Assembly: GCF_006538705.1 (NCBI RefSeq)
Contig: NZ_BJLP01000035.1
Span: 1 to 42,596 of the forward strand
DNA length: 42,596 nt
Origin: Cellulomonas uda
Lineage (GTDB): Bacteria > Actinomycetota > Actinomycetes > Actinomycetales > Cellulomonadaceae
Direction of reading: 5' to 3'
Of this stretch, positions 26,002 to 35,482 are shown piece by piece (the stretch's first letter is position 1; each line of letters begins with the position of its first letter). Below the pieces are notes generated by a model. The model was not told the DNA's origin. It did not search any database and worked only from the letters and a program-made list of their open reading frames with translations. The translations under genes were made by a program, and so were the position numbers.

Positions 26002-26577
26002 GTGCTGCTCTCCGACCGCGACATCACCGCCGAGCTCGACGCGGGCCGGGTGGCCCTCGAACCCTACGACCCCGCGATGATCCAGCCGTCGAGCATCGAC
26101 GTGCGCCTCGACCGGTTCTTCCGGTTGTTCGACAACCACAAGTACCCGTACATCGACCCCGCGGCCGAGCAGCCGGACCTCACGCGCCTCGTCGAGGTGC
26201 CGTCCGACGAGACGTTCGTGCTGCACCCGGGCGAGTTCGTCCTCGGGTCGACGTTCGAGCGGGTCACGCTGCCCGACGACATCGCGGCGCGGCTCGAGGG
26301 CAAGTCCTCCCTCGGCCGTCTGGGCCTGCTCACGCACTCGACCGCGGGGTTCGTCGACCCGGGCTTCAGCGGGCACGTGACGCTCGAGCTGTCGAACGTC
26401 GCGACCCTGCCGATCGTCCTGTACCCCGGCATGAAGATCGGCCAGCTGTGCTTCTTCCGCCTGTCGTCCGCCGCGCAGCACCCCTACGGGTCGCAGCGCT
26501 ACGGCTCGCGCTACCAGGGCCAGCGCGGCCCGACGGCGTCCCGCTCGTGGCAGAGCTTCCACCGCACGGAGGTGTGA
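26002..26577 (+). CDS. dcd: dCTP deaminase
   Basis: 191 residues with a GTG start. It deaminates dCTP to dUTP for dTTP supply; some actinobacterial forms also hydrolyse dUTP to dUMP. Signature blocks are [37 protein letters not shown], the catalytic-Glu segment [12 protein letters not shown], and the flexible C-terminal tail [11 protein letters not shown]. Length is normal. A TACCGT hexamer ends 6 bp before the GTG, so the transcript may be leaderless. The gene is 4 bp upstream of the next gene and divergent from cbp. Confidence 0.96.
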   Translation: MLLSDRDITAELDAGRVALEPYDPAMIQPSSIDVRLDRFFRLFDNHKYPYIDPAAEQPDLTRLVEVPSDETFVLHPGEFVLGSTFERVTLPDDIAARLEGKSSLGRLGLLTHSTAGFVDPGFSGHVTLELSNVATLPIVLYPGMKIGQLCFFRLSSAAQHPYGSQRYGSRYQGQRGPTASRSWQSFHRTEV

Positions 26578-26581
26578 CGCG

Positions 26582-27718
26582 ATGACGCGCGACCTGCCGC
26601 GTCTTCCCCTGTCCGACGAGGGCCTGCGCGGACGCCACCTGCTCGCGCTGCCCGAGGGCGTCGAGCCCGACGAGGTCGAGGTGCTGGCCGCCAGCCGGTT
26701 CCTCAACGCGCGCTGGGAGGAGCCCGACGCGGACCCGACCGGCCAGCGCGCCCGGCCCCTGACCGCCGCGCTCGGCATCCGCATCGGCGCCGCCCGGCCG
26801 CAGGCGCGCGTCCTGCGGCTCAACCGGCACTCCACGCTCACCGGCCCGTACGCCGTCACGCAGGCCGACGCGGTCGCGCTCGGCCTGCCCGTCACGACCG
26901 TCACCGCGTTCGACGTCGCGTGCCCCCGCGACCGGGGCGTCCGGCCCGCACCCGGTGGCGACCGGCACGGGCTCAAGCGCGCATTCCCGGACGGTTACCC
27001 GAACCGCGAGGAGGAGCGCGTCCTGCTGTGGCTCGTCGCCGCCGCGCGGCGGCTCGGCGGCGCCGTGCGCACCGGTCAGAACGGTGTGGTGCTGCAGCCC
27101 GACATGGAGTCCGCGATCGACCTCACCGTGTTCTCCGACCGGTGGGTCGAGCCCGACGAGGCGCTCGCCGTGGTGCAGCGCGCCGCGCCGCGGGCGCGGC
27201 TGTCGGTCCCGACGAGCGAGTGGTCCGGTCCCATGGCGGGAGCCGGACGCGCCGAGCGGCACACCCTGGCCGGCATGCCCGAGCCGGGCGGGTCCGGGCT
27301 GCGCGACGCGCTCCTCGAGCACGGGGTCCTGGACCCCGACGAGCGTCGGCGCCTCGCGCAGGAGGCCGCCGCGTTCGACGAGCTCATGCTGGCCGCGCCG
27401 CCCGCCGCCGAGTCGTACGGCGTGCTCGTCGAGCTCGGCGTGGACGGGATGGTCGCCGTCGAGGCGTCCGAGGAGACCGCGCTGCCGCCGCTGCTCCAGG
27501 GGCTGCCGTGGACCGAGCAGGGCGTGGTGGCGTACCGCGTGCGCTGGGAGCCGATGCTCGTCGAGGAGCTCGAGCTCGAGAAGCCGTCGTTCGAGCACCG
27601 CGTCGCCCGCACGCGTAGCGCCCCGGTGGTCCAGGCGATCGCCCGCGCGCTGCACGCGGCGGTCGGCGGCGAGATCGCCGACGAGGACGACTTCCTCATC
27701 GCCCCCGACGACCTCTGA
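26582..27718 (+). CDS. Conserved hypothetical protein coupled to dcd
   Basis: 378 residues. The ATG lies 4 bp after the dcd stop, with GGAGG inside the dcd end as ribosome site, so the two are cotranscribed. I do not recognise the family. It is acidic and soluble, without signal peptide or membrane segments. Visible features are an N-terminal [20 protein letters not shown], a block [20 protein letters not shown] near residue 139, [20 protein letters not shown] near 167, and an acidic end, [15 protein letters not shown]. The regular layout and coding statistics support a real gene. No catalytic motif can be named. Confidence 0.8.
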   Translation: MTRDLPRLPLSDEGLRGRHLLALPEGVEPDEVEVLAASRFLNARWEEPDADPTGQRARPLTAALGIRIGAARPQARVLRLNRHSTLTGPYAVTQADAVALGLPVTTVTAFDVACPRDRGVRPAPGGDRHGLKRAFPDGYPNREEERVLLWLVAAARRLGGAVRTGQNGVVLQPDMESAIDLTVFSDRWVEPDEALAVVQRAAPRARLSVPTSEWSGPMAGAGRAERHTLAGMPEPGGSGLRDALLEHGVLDPDERRRLAQEAAAFDELMLAAPPAAESYGVLVELGVDGMVAVEASEETALPPLLQGLPWTEQGVVAYRVRWEPMLVEELELEKPSFEHRVARTRSAPVVQAIARALHAAVGGEIADEDDFLIAPDDL

Positions 27719-27738
27719 CGCCGGCACACACCCCCACC

Positions 27739-27936
27739 GACCCCGCCCTTCCTCCGGCTCCCGCGGCCCACACCCGGAGCAATCGCAGGGTCGCGGGAGG
27801 GGCAGTCCGGCCAGCCCGCGGTTGATCCGGCTCTCGGTAGCCATACCCGGAGCAACCGCAGGATCGCGGGAGGGGAGTCGGCGAGGCCGTGGTTGCTCCG
27901 GCTCCGGGGGCGGTTACCCGGAGCGAGGGCGGGGTC
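27739..27936. repeat. Array of three 54-bp palindromic intergenic elements (copies 5-7)
   Basis: Copies lie at 27739-27792, 27812-27865 and 27883-27936, with spacers of 19 and 17 bp. All have loops starting 'ctc' and right arms starting CCCGGAGC, like copy 1. The two spacers resemble each other (gcgggaggggcagtccggc and gcgggaggggagtcggc), so this array may have grown by duplication of a ~72-bp unit. It fills the convergent gap between the dcd-linked gene and the EtfD-like gene and could also act as a bidirectional terminator. Confidence 0.92.
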
Positions 27937-27978
27937 GTGGGGTGGTCGTGGCCGGGGCGGGGGCGGCTGAGCGGGGGG

Positions 27979-30168
27979 TCAGGTGGTGGGGGCGGCGAGG
28001 CGGTCGCGGAGGAGGACGGCGATGTCGGCGACCTCCGGGACGCCCACCTGGGTGCCGGACTGCGCGCCCGACGACGAGCCCGCGTCGGAGGCGCGGGCGG
28101 CGGCGACGCCGTCGGTGAGCATGACCGTGCAGTAGGGGCACGCGGTGGCGATGATGTCCGCGCCGGTGCCGAGCGCCTCGGTCGCGCGGGTGGTCGAGAT
28201 GCGCGTGCCGATGGACTCCTCCATCCACACGCGCGCGCCGCCCGCGCCGCAGCAGAACGAGTCCGCACCGGAGCGTGGCATCTCCGCCACGGTGACGCCG
28301 GGGATCGCCCCGAGCAGCTCGCGCGGCGGGGAGTAGACCTGGTTGTGCCGGCCCAGGAAGCAGGGGTCGTGGTAGGTGACGGTGCGCTCGTCGTCGGCGG
28401 GCAGCAGCGTGAGGCGGCCGTCGGAGACGAGCCGGTCCAGCAGCACGGTGTGGTGGACGACCTCGTACCGGCCGCCGAGCTGCGGGTACTCGCGGCTGAT
28501 GGTGTTGAAGCAGTGCGCGCAGGTCACGACGATGCGCTGCGCGCCGACCTCGTTGAGCACCTCGACGTTCTGCGCGGCGAGCATCTGGTAGAGCAGCTCG
28601 TTGCCCGCGCGCCGGGCGGGGTCGCCCGTGCAGGTCTCGCCGTCGCCGAGCACCGCGAACGACACCCCCGCGGCGTGCAGGAGCTCGACCACGGCCCTCG
28701 TCGTGCGCTTGGCGCGGTCCTCGTACGCACCCGCACACCCGACCCAGAACAGGTAGTCGACGTCCGCGGCGGACTCGACGTCCGCCCCGACGACGGGCAC
28801 CGAGAAGTCGAGTCCCTTGGCCCAGTCGAGGCGTGCGCGGGCGGGCAGTCCCCACGGGTTGCCCTGGCGCTCGAGCTTGGTGAACGTCCCGCCGAGCTCC
28901 TTGGGGAACGCGGACTCCATGAGCACCTGGTAGCGGCGCATGTCGACGATCGCGTCGACGTGCTCGATGTCCACCGGGCACTGCTGGACGCACGCGCCGC
29001 ACGAGGTGCACGCCCACAGCGCGTCGGGGTCGATCACGCCCGTGCCGATCAGGTCGAGGCCCGCGTGCTCGTCGTCGGGGGTCCGCGTGCCGTCCGGTGC
29101 GCGCAGGTACGGGGCGGTCGCGGCGGCGTGATCGCGCAGCGCGAGCGTGACGAGCTTGGGGGACAGCGGCTTGCCCGTGGCCCACGCGGGGCACTGGTCC
29201 TGGCAGCGGCCGCACTCGGTGCACGTGGCGAAGTCGAGCAGGCCCTTCCAGGTGAAGTCCTCGATCGCGCCGACGCCGAGCCGGGCGTCGTCGGGCAGGT
29301 CCTCGAGCGCGGCCAGGTCGACGCGCGTGCCGTCGGCCAGCGTGAGCGGCTGCAGCGGGCCGAGCGCGGGCGTGCCGTCGGGCTCGCGGCGCGCGTACAC
29401 GTTGACGAGCGCGAGGAACCGGTGCCACGCGACGCCCATGGTCGGCTGCAGGCCGATGACCACGAGCCACGCCATCGAGACCAGGATCTTCACGGTCGCG
29501 AGCACGACGACCGCGGTCTCCAGCGCGCTCGTCGACGCGCCCTGCCACAGCTGCCCGAGCCACGCGGTGAGCGGGAAGTGCAGCGCGCTCGCCGTGCCCT
29601 CGCCGGCCGCCGCCTGCAGCGCGTACTCCAGGCCGCGCAACGCGATCACGGCGACGACGACCGCGGCGATCGTGGCCTCGACGTAGAACGCCTGCCACTG
29701 CGTCGAGCCGAAGAACCGCGAGCGACGCTGCTGGGCGAGCGGCTGCGCGGTGCGCGGCCGGATCCGCAGGCGCAGGACGAGCAGCGCGACGATCCCGACG
29801 AGCGACGTCCACGCGAGCGCCTCGACCGCCCACTCGAGCGGCCACAGGTGGCCGACGAGCGGGAGCGCGCCGGACGGGTCGACGACCTGCACGTACGCGG
29901 TCGCGACCGTCACGAACAGGACGGGGAACGAGACCATGACCACCCAGTGCGCCGCGCGCACCACGGGCCGGTGCTGGAAGCGCCCGTGCCCGAGCACCTC
30001 GCGCGCCAGGGTCGCCAGGCGGGTGCCGACGGGCGCCAGGCGCCCCGGTGCGGGCCGCCCCACGCCGACCGTGCGCACGATCGTCGTGACCCCGCGCGCG
30101 AACGACCACACGCCGGCGACGGTCGCCACCACGACGACCACGACCCCCACCCACTGCACCCCGTTCAC
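27979..30168 (-). CDS. EtfD-like membrane-bound Fe-S oxidoreductase (CCG domain)
   Basis: 729 residues from the GTG at the complement of 30166-30168 (MNGVQWVG). A TTG three codons upstream is possible but less likely. The N-terminal ~260 residues hold about five membrane helices of heme-b/NarI-like type with His residues (for example RAAHWVVMVSF). Two 4Fe-4S motifs follow, CTECGRCQDQCP (about 316-327) and CTSCGACVQQCP (about 387-398). Two CCG-type cysteine-rich domains follow, with VTCAHC and FCCGAGG. This is the architecture of the mycobacterial EtfD protein, which takes electrons from electron transfer flavoprotein during fatty acid oxidation to the quinone pool. No etfAB lies next to it. 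A lactate- or glycolate-oxidase-type partner is a less likely alternative. Confidence 0.85.
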   Translation of the reverse strand: MNGVQWVGVVVVVVATVAGVWSFARGVTTIVRTVGVGRPAPGRLAPVGTRLATLAREVLGHGRFQHRPVVRAAHWVVMVSFPVLFVTVATAYVQVVDPSGALPLVGHLWPLEWAVEALAWTSLVGIVALLVLRLRIRPRTAQPLAQQRRSRFFGSTQWQAFYVEATIAAVVVAVIALRGLEYALQAAAGEGTASALHFPLTAWLGQLWQGASTSALETAVVVLATVKILVSMAWLVVIGLQPTMGVAWHRFLALVNVYARREPDGTPALGPLQPLTLADGTRVDLAALEDLPDDARLGVGAIEDFTWKGLLDFATCTECGRCQDQCPAWATGKPLSPKLVTLALRDHAAATAPYLRAPDGTRTPDDEHAGLDLIGTGVIDPDALWACTSCGACVQQCPVDIEHVDAIVDMRRYQVLMESAFPKELGGTFTKLERQGNPWGLPARARLDWAKGLDFSVPVVGADVESAADVDYLFWVGCAGAYEDRAKRTTRAVVELLHAAGVSFAVLGDGETCTGDPARRAGNELLYQMLAAQNVEVLNEVGAQRIVVTCAHCFNTISREYPQLGGRYEVVHHTVLLDRLVSDGRLTLLPADDERTVTYHDPCFLGRHNQVYSPPRELLGAIPGVTVAEMPRSGADSFCCGAGGARVWMEESIGTRISTTRATEALGTGADIIATACPYCTVMLTDGVAAARASDAGSSSGAQSGTQVGVPEVADIAVLLRDRLAAPTT

Positions 30169-30298
30169 GCCGCACAACCTACCGACCGCCCCGGGGGCGC
30201 GCGGGGAGGGTCCATGTCACACGGCTGCGCGGCCGTCCGGCAGCCGCTCGGGGGCGAGGCGTTGGTAGAGTCTTGACCGATCCCCTGCCCACGCACGG

Positions 30299-30324
30299 CG
30301 TCGTCCGGAACGATCCGGACGACG
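30299..30324 (+). promoter_or_regulatory. Perfect 26-bp palindrome in front of the mrp operon
   Basis: CGTCGTCCGGA (30299-30309) and its exact reverse complement TCCGGACGACG (30314-30324) flank the 4-nt loop ACGA. It ends directly at the first possible start codon (GTG 30325) and 33 bp before the preferred one (30358). It could be a repressor operator or an RNA hairpin in the leader. A possible -10, TAGAGT, lies at 30266-30271. Confidence 0.6.
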
Positions 30325-30357
30325 GTGATGCGCCCCGACAGGACGGAGCTCGCCCGC

Positions 30358-33300
30358 GTGCTGCTGCTGCTCGTCGTCCACCTCGCAGCAGCCCTCGCCG
30401 CGCCCACGCTCGTCCGGCTGTGGGGTCGCAAGGCGTTCTGGGCCCTCGCGCTCGCCCCGGCGTCCGCCGCGGTGTGGACGCTCAGCTGGACGTCGCAGGT
30501 GCGGGCCGGCAAAGGGCCCGTGGAGAGCGTCGAGTGGGTCGGCCAGCTCGGGCTCGAGCTGACGTTCCGCCTCGACACGCTGTCCTGGCTCATGACGCTC
30601 GTCGTCGGCGGAGTCGGTGCGCTCGTGCTCGTCTACTGCGCGGCGTACTTCTCGGCGTCCGCGCAGGGGCTCGGCCGGTTCGGCGGCATGTTCCTCGCGT
30701 TCGCCGGCGCGATGCTCGGGCTCGTCACGTCCGACGACATGATCCTGCTGTTCATCTTCTGGGAGCTGACCACGGTCACCTCCTACCTGCTGATCGGGCA
30801 CTACAGCGACCGCAAGGCGAGCCGTCGCGCCGCGATGCAGGCGATCGTCATCACCACCGCGGGCGGGCTCGCGATGCTCGTCGGCGTGGTCCTGCTGGGC
30901 GAGACCGCGGGGACGTACCGGCTGAGCGAGGTGATCGCGGACCCGCCGGGCGGCACGGTCGCCACCGCGGCGATCGCGTGCCTGCTCGCGGGTGCCGCGA
31001 CGAAGTCCGCGCTGATCCCGTTCCACTTCTGGCTGCCCGCCGCGATGGCCGCACCCACCCCCGTCTCGGCGTACCTGCACGCCGCGGCCATGGTGAAGGC
31101 CGGGGTGTACCTGGTCGCACGGTTCGCGCCCGCGTACTCCCACCACACGCTGTGGCGCTGGACGATCGTCGTGCTCGGCTGCGGCACGCTCCTGCTGGGC
31201 GGCTACCGCGCGCTGCGCCAGCACGACCTCAAGCTCGTCCTGGCGTTCGGCACCGTCTCGCAGCTCGGCCTCATCACGCTGCTCGTCGGGCTCGGCACGC
31301 AGGCGACCGCGCTCGCGGGCCTGGCGATGCTCGGCGCGCACGCGATGTTCAAGGCGACGCTGTTCCTCGTCGTCGGCGTGGTCGACGCCGCGACCGGCAC
31401 GCGTGACCTGCGGCGGCTGTCCGGGGTGGGGCGCGAGCTCAAGCTCACGGCGCTCGCGGGCGCGCTCGGCACCGCGAGCATGATCGGGCTGCCGCCGTTC
31501 GCGGGGTACGTCGCCAAGGAGGCCGGCCTCGAGGCGATCGAGCACCTCGAGGACCACACGGTCGGGCTGGTCGTGCTCGTGAGCGTCGCGGTCGGCTCGG
31601 CGCTGACCGTCGCCTACGGGCTGCGGCTGTGGTGGGGCGCGTTCGCGACGAAGCGGGCCGTGATCCCCGAGTCCGCGCTCGCGGCGGCGGCCGCCGCGAC
31701 GCAGGCCGACGGCGCGCGTGGCCCGGGCGCGACGAGCCGCGTCGCGACCCAGCCGGACGCCGAGCCCGCCGCCGTCTCCCACCCGTCGCTGCTGCTCGTG
31801 TGGCCCGCGATGGTCCTGGCGCTGCTCGGCCTCGTCGCAGCGCTCCTGCCGCACCTCGGTGAGCACCTGCTCCAGCCGTACGCGGCGACGCTGCCCGCGG
31901 GCGAGCCGGGGCACCTCGCGCTGTGGGCCGGGTTCACACCCACGTTCGTCCTCACGCTCGTGATCCTCGGCTCGGGCGCCGCGCTGTTCGCGGTGCGCGA
32001 GCGCGTCGAGGTGCTGCAGAGCCGCCTCACCTACCGCGGCCCGGACGCGGACCACCTCTACCGGCGCTCGATGCGCCGCCTCGACGACGTGGCGGCCGAC
32101 GTCACCGCGACCACGCAGCGCGGGTCGCTGCCGCTCTACCTGGGCATCGTGCTGGTCGTGTTCGTCGTCGGCGTGGGCGCGAGCCTGCTCGCGGGCGGCC
32201 GGTGGCCGCAGGCCGTGCGTGCGTGGGACCACCCCGGGCAGGTCCTGTTCGCGGCGGCCGCCGTCGTGTCCGCGGTGCTCGTCGCGCGGGCACGCCGCCG
32301 GCTCAAGGCCGTGATCCTGCTCGGCATCGGCGGCTACGCCGTCGCCGGCCTGTTCCTGCTGCAGGGTGCGCCGGACCTCGCGCTCACGCAGGTGCTCACC
32401 GAGACCGTCACGCTCGTCGTGTTCGTGCTCGTGCTGCGCCGCATCCCGCCGTACTTCTCCGACCGGCCCCTCGCCGCGTCGCGCTGGCTGCGGCTCGCGC
32501 TGGGCCTCGCGGTCGGGCTGACCGTCGCGGGTGTCGCGCTCGTCGCACCGTGGGCCCGCGTGCACGCGCCCGTGACCGAGCACTTCGCCGACGAGGCCGT
32601 CAGCTGGGGCGGCGGCAAGAACATCGTCAACGTCACGCTGGTGGACATCCGCGCGTGGGACACCATGGGCGAGATCTCGGTGCTGCTGGTGGCCGCGACG
32701 GGCGTCGCGTCGCTCGTGTTCCTCTCGCGCCGCACGGGGCAGATCTTCCGCGCCAAGGAGGCGATCAACGAGCACAAGGTGTGGGCGGGCACCGACCCGA
32801 TGGCCGCGCTGCGCCGCGGCACCGACCAGGCGCGGGTCGACGCGCCCGCGACCAACCGGGTGTGGCTGAGCGCGGTCGCGACGCTCGCGCCCCAGCGCCG
32901 GTCGGTGATCTTCGAGGTCGTCGTGCGGCTGCTGTTCCACACGATGGTCGTCTACTCGGTGTTCCTGCTGTTCAGCGGGCACAACGCGCCGGGTGGCGGG
33001 TTCGCCGCAGGCCTCGTGACGGGCATCGCGCTGATCGTGCGCTACCTCGCCGGCGGGCGGTACGAGCTCGGCGAGGCCGCGCCCGTGCAGCCGGGTCTGC
33101 TGCTCGGCACGGGGCTGTTCCTGTCCGCGGGCGTGGGGCTGGTCGGGCTCGTCGTCGGCGGGTCCGTGCTGCGGTCCTGGATCATCGACTTCCACGTGCC
33201 GGTGATCGGGCACGTGCACCTGGTGACCAGCCTGTTCTTCGACATCGGCGTGTACCTCGTCGTCGTCGGGCTCGTCCTGGACATCCTGCGCTCGCTCGGC

Positions 33301-33390
33301 GCGGAGCTGGACCGCCGGGCCGAGACCGGCGAGGACCCCGCGTTCGCCGAGGGCACGGACCTGCTCAGCGAGGCGGGTGAGCGCCGGTGA
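30358..33390 (+). CDS. mrpA: Na+/H+ antiporter subunit A fused to subunit B (MrpAB)
   Basis: 1010 residues from the GTG at 30358, preferred because CGGAG lies 9 bp upstream and the product then starts with LLLLVVHLAAALAAP like other MrpA. GTG 30325 and ATG 30328 are in-frame alternatives inside a region lacking a ribosome site. Residues to about 500 are the NuoL/ND5-like proton-pumping part: WELTTVTSYLLIGHYSDRKA, then KSALIPFHFWLPAAMAAPTP, then HAAAMVKAGVYLV. The middle is the MbhD/E-like part (GAPDLALTQVLTETVTLVVF). The last ~180 residues are an MrpB domain (LLFSGHNAPGGGFAAGLVTG). The fusion is common in actinobacteria. The complex swaps cytoplasmic Na+ for H+ and supports pH and salt homeostasis. 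It overlaps mrpC by 4 bp. Confidence 0.93.
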   Translation: MLLLLVVHLAAALAAPTLVRLWGRKAFWALALAPASAAVWTLSWTSQVRAGKGPVESVEWVGQLGLELTFRLDTLSWLMTLVVGGVGALVLVYCAAYFSASAQGLGRFGGMFLAFAGAMLGLVTSDDMILLFIFWELTTVTSYLLIGHYSDRKASRRAAMQAIVITTAGGLAMLVGVVLLGETAGTYRLSEVIADPPGGTVATAAIACLLAGAATKSALIPFHFWLPAAMAAPTPVSAYLHAAAMVKAGVYLVARFAPAYSHHTLWRWTIVVLGCGTLLLGGYRALRQHDLKLVLAFGTVSQLGLITLLVGLGTQATALAGLAMLGAHAMFKATLFLVVGVVDAATGTRDLRRLSGVGRELKLTALAGALGTASMIGLPPFAGYVAKEAGLEAIEHLEDHTVGLVVLVSVAVGSALTVAYGLRLWWGAFATKRAVIPESALAAAAAATQADGARGPGATSRVATQPDAEPAAVSHPSLLLVWPAMVLALLGLVAALLPHLGEHLLQPYAATLPAGEPGHLALWAGFTPTFVLTLVILGSGAALFAVRERVEVLQSRLTYRGPDADHLYRRSMRRLDDVAADVTATTQRGSLPLYLGIVLVVFVVGVGASLLAGGRWPQAVRAWDHPGQVLFAAAAVVSAVLVARARRRLKAVILLGIGGYAVAGLFLLQGAPDLALTQVLTETVTLVVFVLVLRRIPPYFSDRPLAASRWLRLALGLAVGLTVAGVALVAPWARVHAPVTEHFADEAVSWGGGKNIVNVTLVDIRAWDTMGEISVLLVAATGVASLVFLSRRTGQIFRAKEAINEHKVWAGTDPMAALRRGTDQARVDAPATNRVWLSAVATLAPQRRSVIFEVVVRLLFHTMVVYSVFLLFSGHNAPGGGFAAGLVTGIALIVRYLAGGRYELGEAAPVQPGLLLGTGLFLSAGVGLVGLVVGGSVLRSWIIDFHVPVIGHVHLVTSLFFDIGVYLVVVGLVLDILRSLGAELDRRAETGEDPAFAEGTDLLSEAGERR

Positions 33391-33896
33391 TCGACATGAC
33401 CCCCAACCTGACGCTCGTCGTTGCGATCGGCGTGCTGTTCGCGGCGGGCGTGTACCTGCTGCTCGAACGGTCGCTGTCGCGCGTCCTGATCGGCGTGATC
33501 CTGCTGGGCAACGGCGCGAACCTGCTGTTCCTCGTCGCGGGTGGCCGCGCGGGACGGCCGCCGATCGTGGGGACGGCCGCCGAGGGGCAGATGAGCGACC
33601 CGCTCCCGCAGGCGATGGTCCTCACCGCGATCGTCATCACGCTCGGCATGACCGCGTTCCTGCTCGCGATGGCGTACCGGTCGTGGCAGCTGCAGCGGCA
33701 CGACGAGGTGCAGGACGACGTCGAGGACCGGCGCATCGCGCGCCTCGCGGCGATCGACGAACGCGCGGTCACCGACGCCGACACCGAGGCGACCGCGCAG
33801 TCGCTCGACGAGGAGGCCGAGGAGGCCCGCGACGAGACCGACGAGGGAGCCGTGCCCGGCCAGGAACCGCGCCGCGAACAGGGGGTGACACCGTGA
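33387..33896 (+). CDS. mrpC: Na+/H+ antiporter subunit C (MrpC)
   Basis: 169 residues. The GTG at 33387 overlaps the mrpA stop in a GTGA junction. It is NuoK-like with three helices, including SRVLIGVILLGNGANLLFLV and DPLPQAMVLTAIVITLGMTA, the two conserved MrpC blocks. After the third helix it carries a long acidic cytoplasmic tail (about residues 105-169, rich in Glu, Asp and Arg), so it is longer than typical MrpC of 110-130 residues. It overlaps mrpD by 4 bp. Confidence 0.93.
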   Translation: MIDMTPNLTLVVAIGVLFAAGVYLLLERSLSRVLIGVILLGNGANLLFLVAGGRAGRPPIVGTAAEGQMSDPLPQAMVLTAIVITLGMTAFLLAMAYRSWQLQRHDEVQDDVEDRRIARLAAIDERAVTDADTEATAQSLDEEAEEARDETDEGAVPGQEPRREQGVTP

Positions 33897-35482
33897 CCGA
33901 CTGGACCTGGATCGTGCCGCTGCCGGTCGTCATCCCGCTGTTCAGCGCGGGCCTGACGCTCGCGATGTACCGCCGCCCGCGCGTGCAGCCCGTGGTCTCG
34001 GTGACCGCGCTCGCGCTCGTGCTCCTCGCGTCGGTCGCGCTGCTCGTGCTCGCGGACGACGGCCCGCTCGTGGTCGACGTCGGCGGGTGGGCCGCGCCCG
34101 TGGGCATCAACCTGGTGGCCGACCGGCTCTCGTCGCTCATGCTGACGATCTCGTCGGCCGTGACGCTGTGCGTCCTGCTGTACTCGCTCGCGCAGGGCCG
34201 GGACGACGACGAGGAGTCCGCACCCGTCTCGATCTACCACCCGACGTTCCTCGTGCTCGCGGCGGGCGTCGCGAACGCGTTCCTCTCGGGCGACCTGTTC
34301 AACATCTACGTCGGTTTCGAGATCCTGCTCGCGGCGTCGTTCGTGCTCATCACGCTCGGCGGCACGCGCGACCGGATCCGTGCGGGCACCATCTACGTCG
34401 TCGTCGCGCTGCTGTCGTCGGTGCTGTTCCTCGTCGCGCTCGCGGCGATCTACGCCGCGACGGGCACCGTCAACCTCGCGCAGCTGTCGCTGCGCCTGCC
34501 GCACATCGACCCGGACGTGCGCCTCACGCTGCAGGTGCTGCTGCTGCTCGCGTTCGCGGTCAAGGCGGCCGTGTTCCCGCTCTCGGCCTGGTTGCCGGAC
34601 TCGTACCCGACCGCGCCCGCACCGGTCACCGCGGTGTTCGCGGGCCTGCTCACCAAGGTCGGCGTGTACGCGATCATCCGCACGCAGACGCTGCTGTTCC
34701 CGGGCGGCCGGCTCGACGACGTCCTCATGTGGGCGGCGCTCGCGACGATGGTCGTCGGGATCCTGGGCGCGGTCGCGCAGGACGACATCAAACGTCTGCT
34801 GTCGTTCACGCTCGTCAGCCACATCGGCTACATGATCTTCGGCATCGCGCTGTCCACCGAGGCGGGGTGGACCGCGGCCGTGTACTACGTGGCGCACCAC
34901 ATCACCGTGCAGACCGCGTTGTTCCTCGTCGTCGGCCTCGTCGAGCGGGTGGGCGGGTCCACGTCGCTGACCCGGCTCGGCGGCCTGGCGAAGCTCGCCC
35001 CGGTGCTCGCGATCCTGTTCTTCGTGCCCGCGATGAACCTCGCGGGGATCCCACCGCTGTCGGGGTTCCTCGGCAAGCTCGGGCTCCTCCAGGCCGGCGT
35101 CGACGCCGGCACACCGCTCGCGTACCTGCTCGTGGTCGGGTCCGTCGTCACGTCGCTGCTCACGCTGTACGCGCTGGTCAAGGCGTGGAACAAGGCGTTC
35201 TGGCAGTCGCCGCAGGACGAGCCCCGCCCGGGGCGCCTGCCGTTCGGGATGGTCGGACCGACCGCCGCGCTCGTGCTCGTCGGGCTCGGGCTGACGTTCG
35301 CGGCCGGGCCGCTGTACGCGTACACCGAGCGCGCGGCCAACGCGTTCGCGCTGCGCACCACGTACATCCGCGCGGTGCTGCCCGACGGCGAGCGGGGCGA
35401 GGGCGAGTCCGCGGACGTGGCCGACGAGGACGCGCGACGCCAGGGCGCCGACGAGGACGCGCGGACGGGGGCGGAGCCGTGA
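33893..35482 (+). CDS. mrpD: Na+/H+ antiporter subunit D (MrpD)
   Basis: 529 residues from the GTG at 33893, which overlaps the mrpC stop. The longer open frame upstream is out of register with mrpC and lacks homology. It is a NuoM/N-like proton-conducting subunit with about 14 helices: GDLFNIYVGFEILLAASFVL, LLAFAVKAAVFPLSAWLPDS, YPTAPAPVTAVFAGLLTKVG and DDIKRLLSFTLVSHIGYMIF. The invariant Glu in the FEILL helix and Lys in FAVKAAVFPL are present. The C-terminal tail is acidic. Confidence 0.94.
   Translation: MTDWTWIVPLPVVIPLFSAGLTLAMYRRPRVQPVVSVTALALVLLASVALLVLADDGPLVVDVGGWAAPVGINLVADRLSSLMLTISSAVTLCVLLYSLAQGRDDDEESAPVSIYHPTFLVLAAGVANAFLSGDLFNIYVGFEILLAASFVLITLGGTRDRIRAGTIYVVVALLSSVLFLVALAAIYAATGTVNLAQLSLRLPHIDPDVRLTLQVLLLLAFAVKAAVFPLSAWLPDSYPTAPAPVTAVFAGLLTKVGVYAIIRTQTLLFPGGRLDDVLMWAALATMVVGILGAVAQDDIKRLLSFTLVSHIGYMIFGIALSTEAGWTAAVYYVAHHITVQTALFLVVGLVERVGGSTSLTRLGGLAKLAPVLAILFFVPAMNLAGIPPLSGFLGKLGLLQAGVDAGTPLAYLLVVGSVVTSLLTLYALVKAWNKAFWQSPQDEPRPGRLPFGMVGPTAALVLVGLGLTFAAGPLYAYTERAANAFALRTTYIRAVLPDGERGEGESADVADEDARRQGADEDARTGAEP

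Noticed and set aside
27739..27936. The repeat arrays as a CRISPR locus
   Set aside because: Units are palindromic and imperfect, spacers are only 17-19 bp and in this array resemble each other, arrays have 2-3 units, and no cas genes are present.
30358..33390. MrpA as a respiratory complex I subunit (NuoL)
   Set aside because: The MbhD/E and MrpB domains and the following mrpC-G genes identify the antiporter, and no other nuo genes are present.
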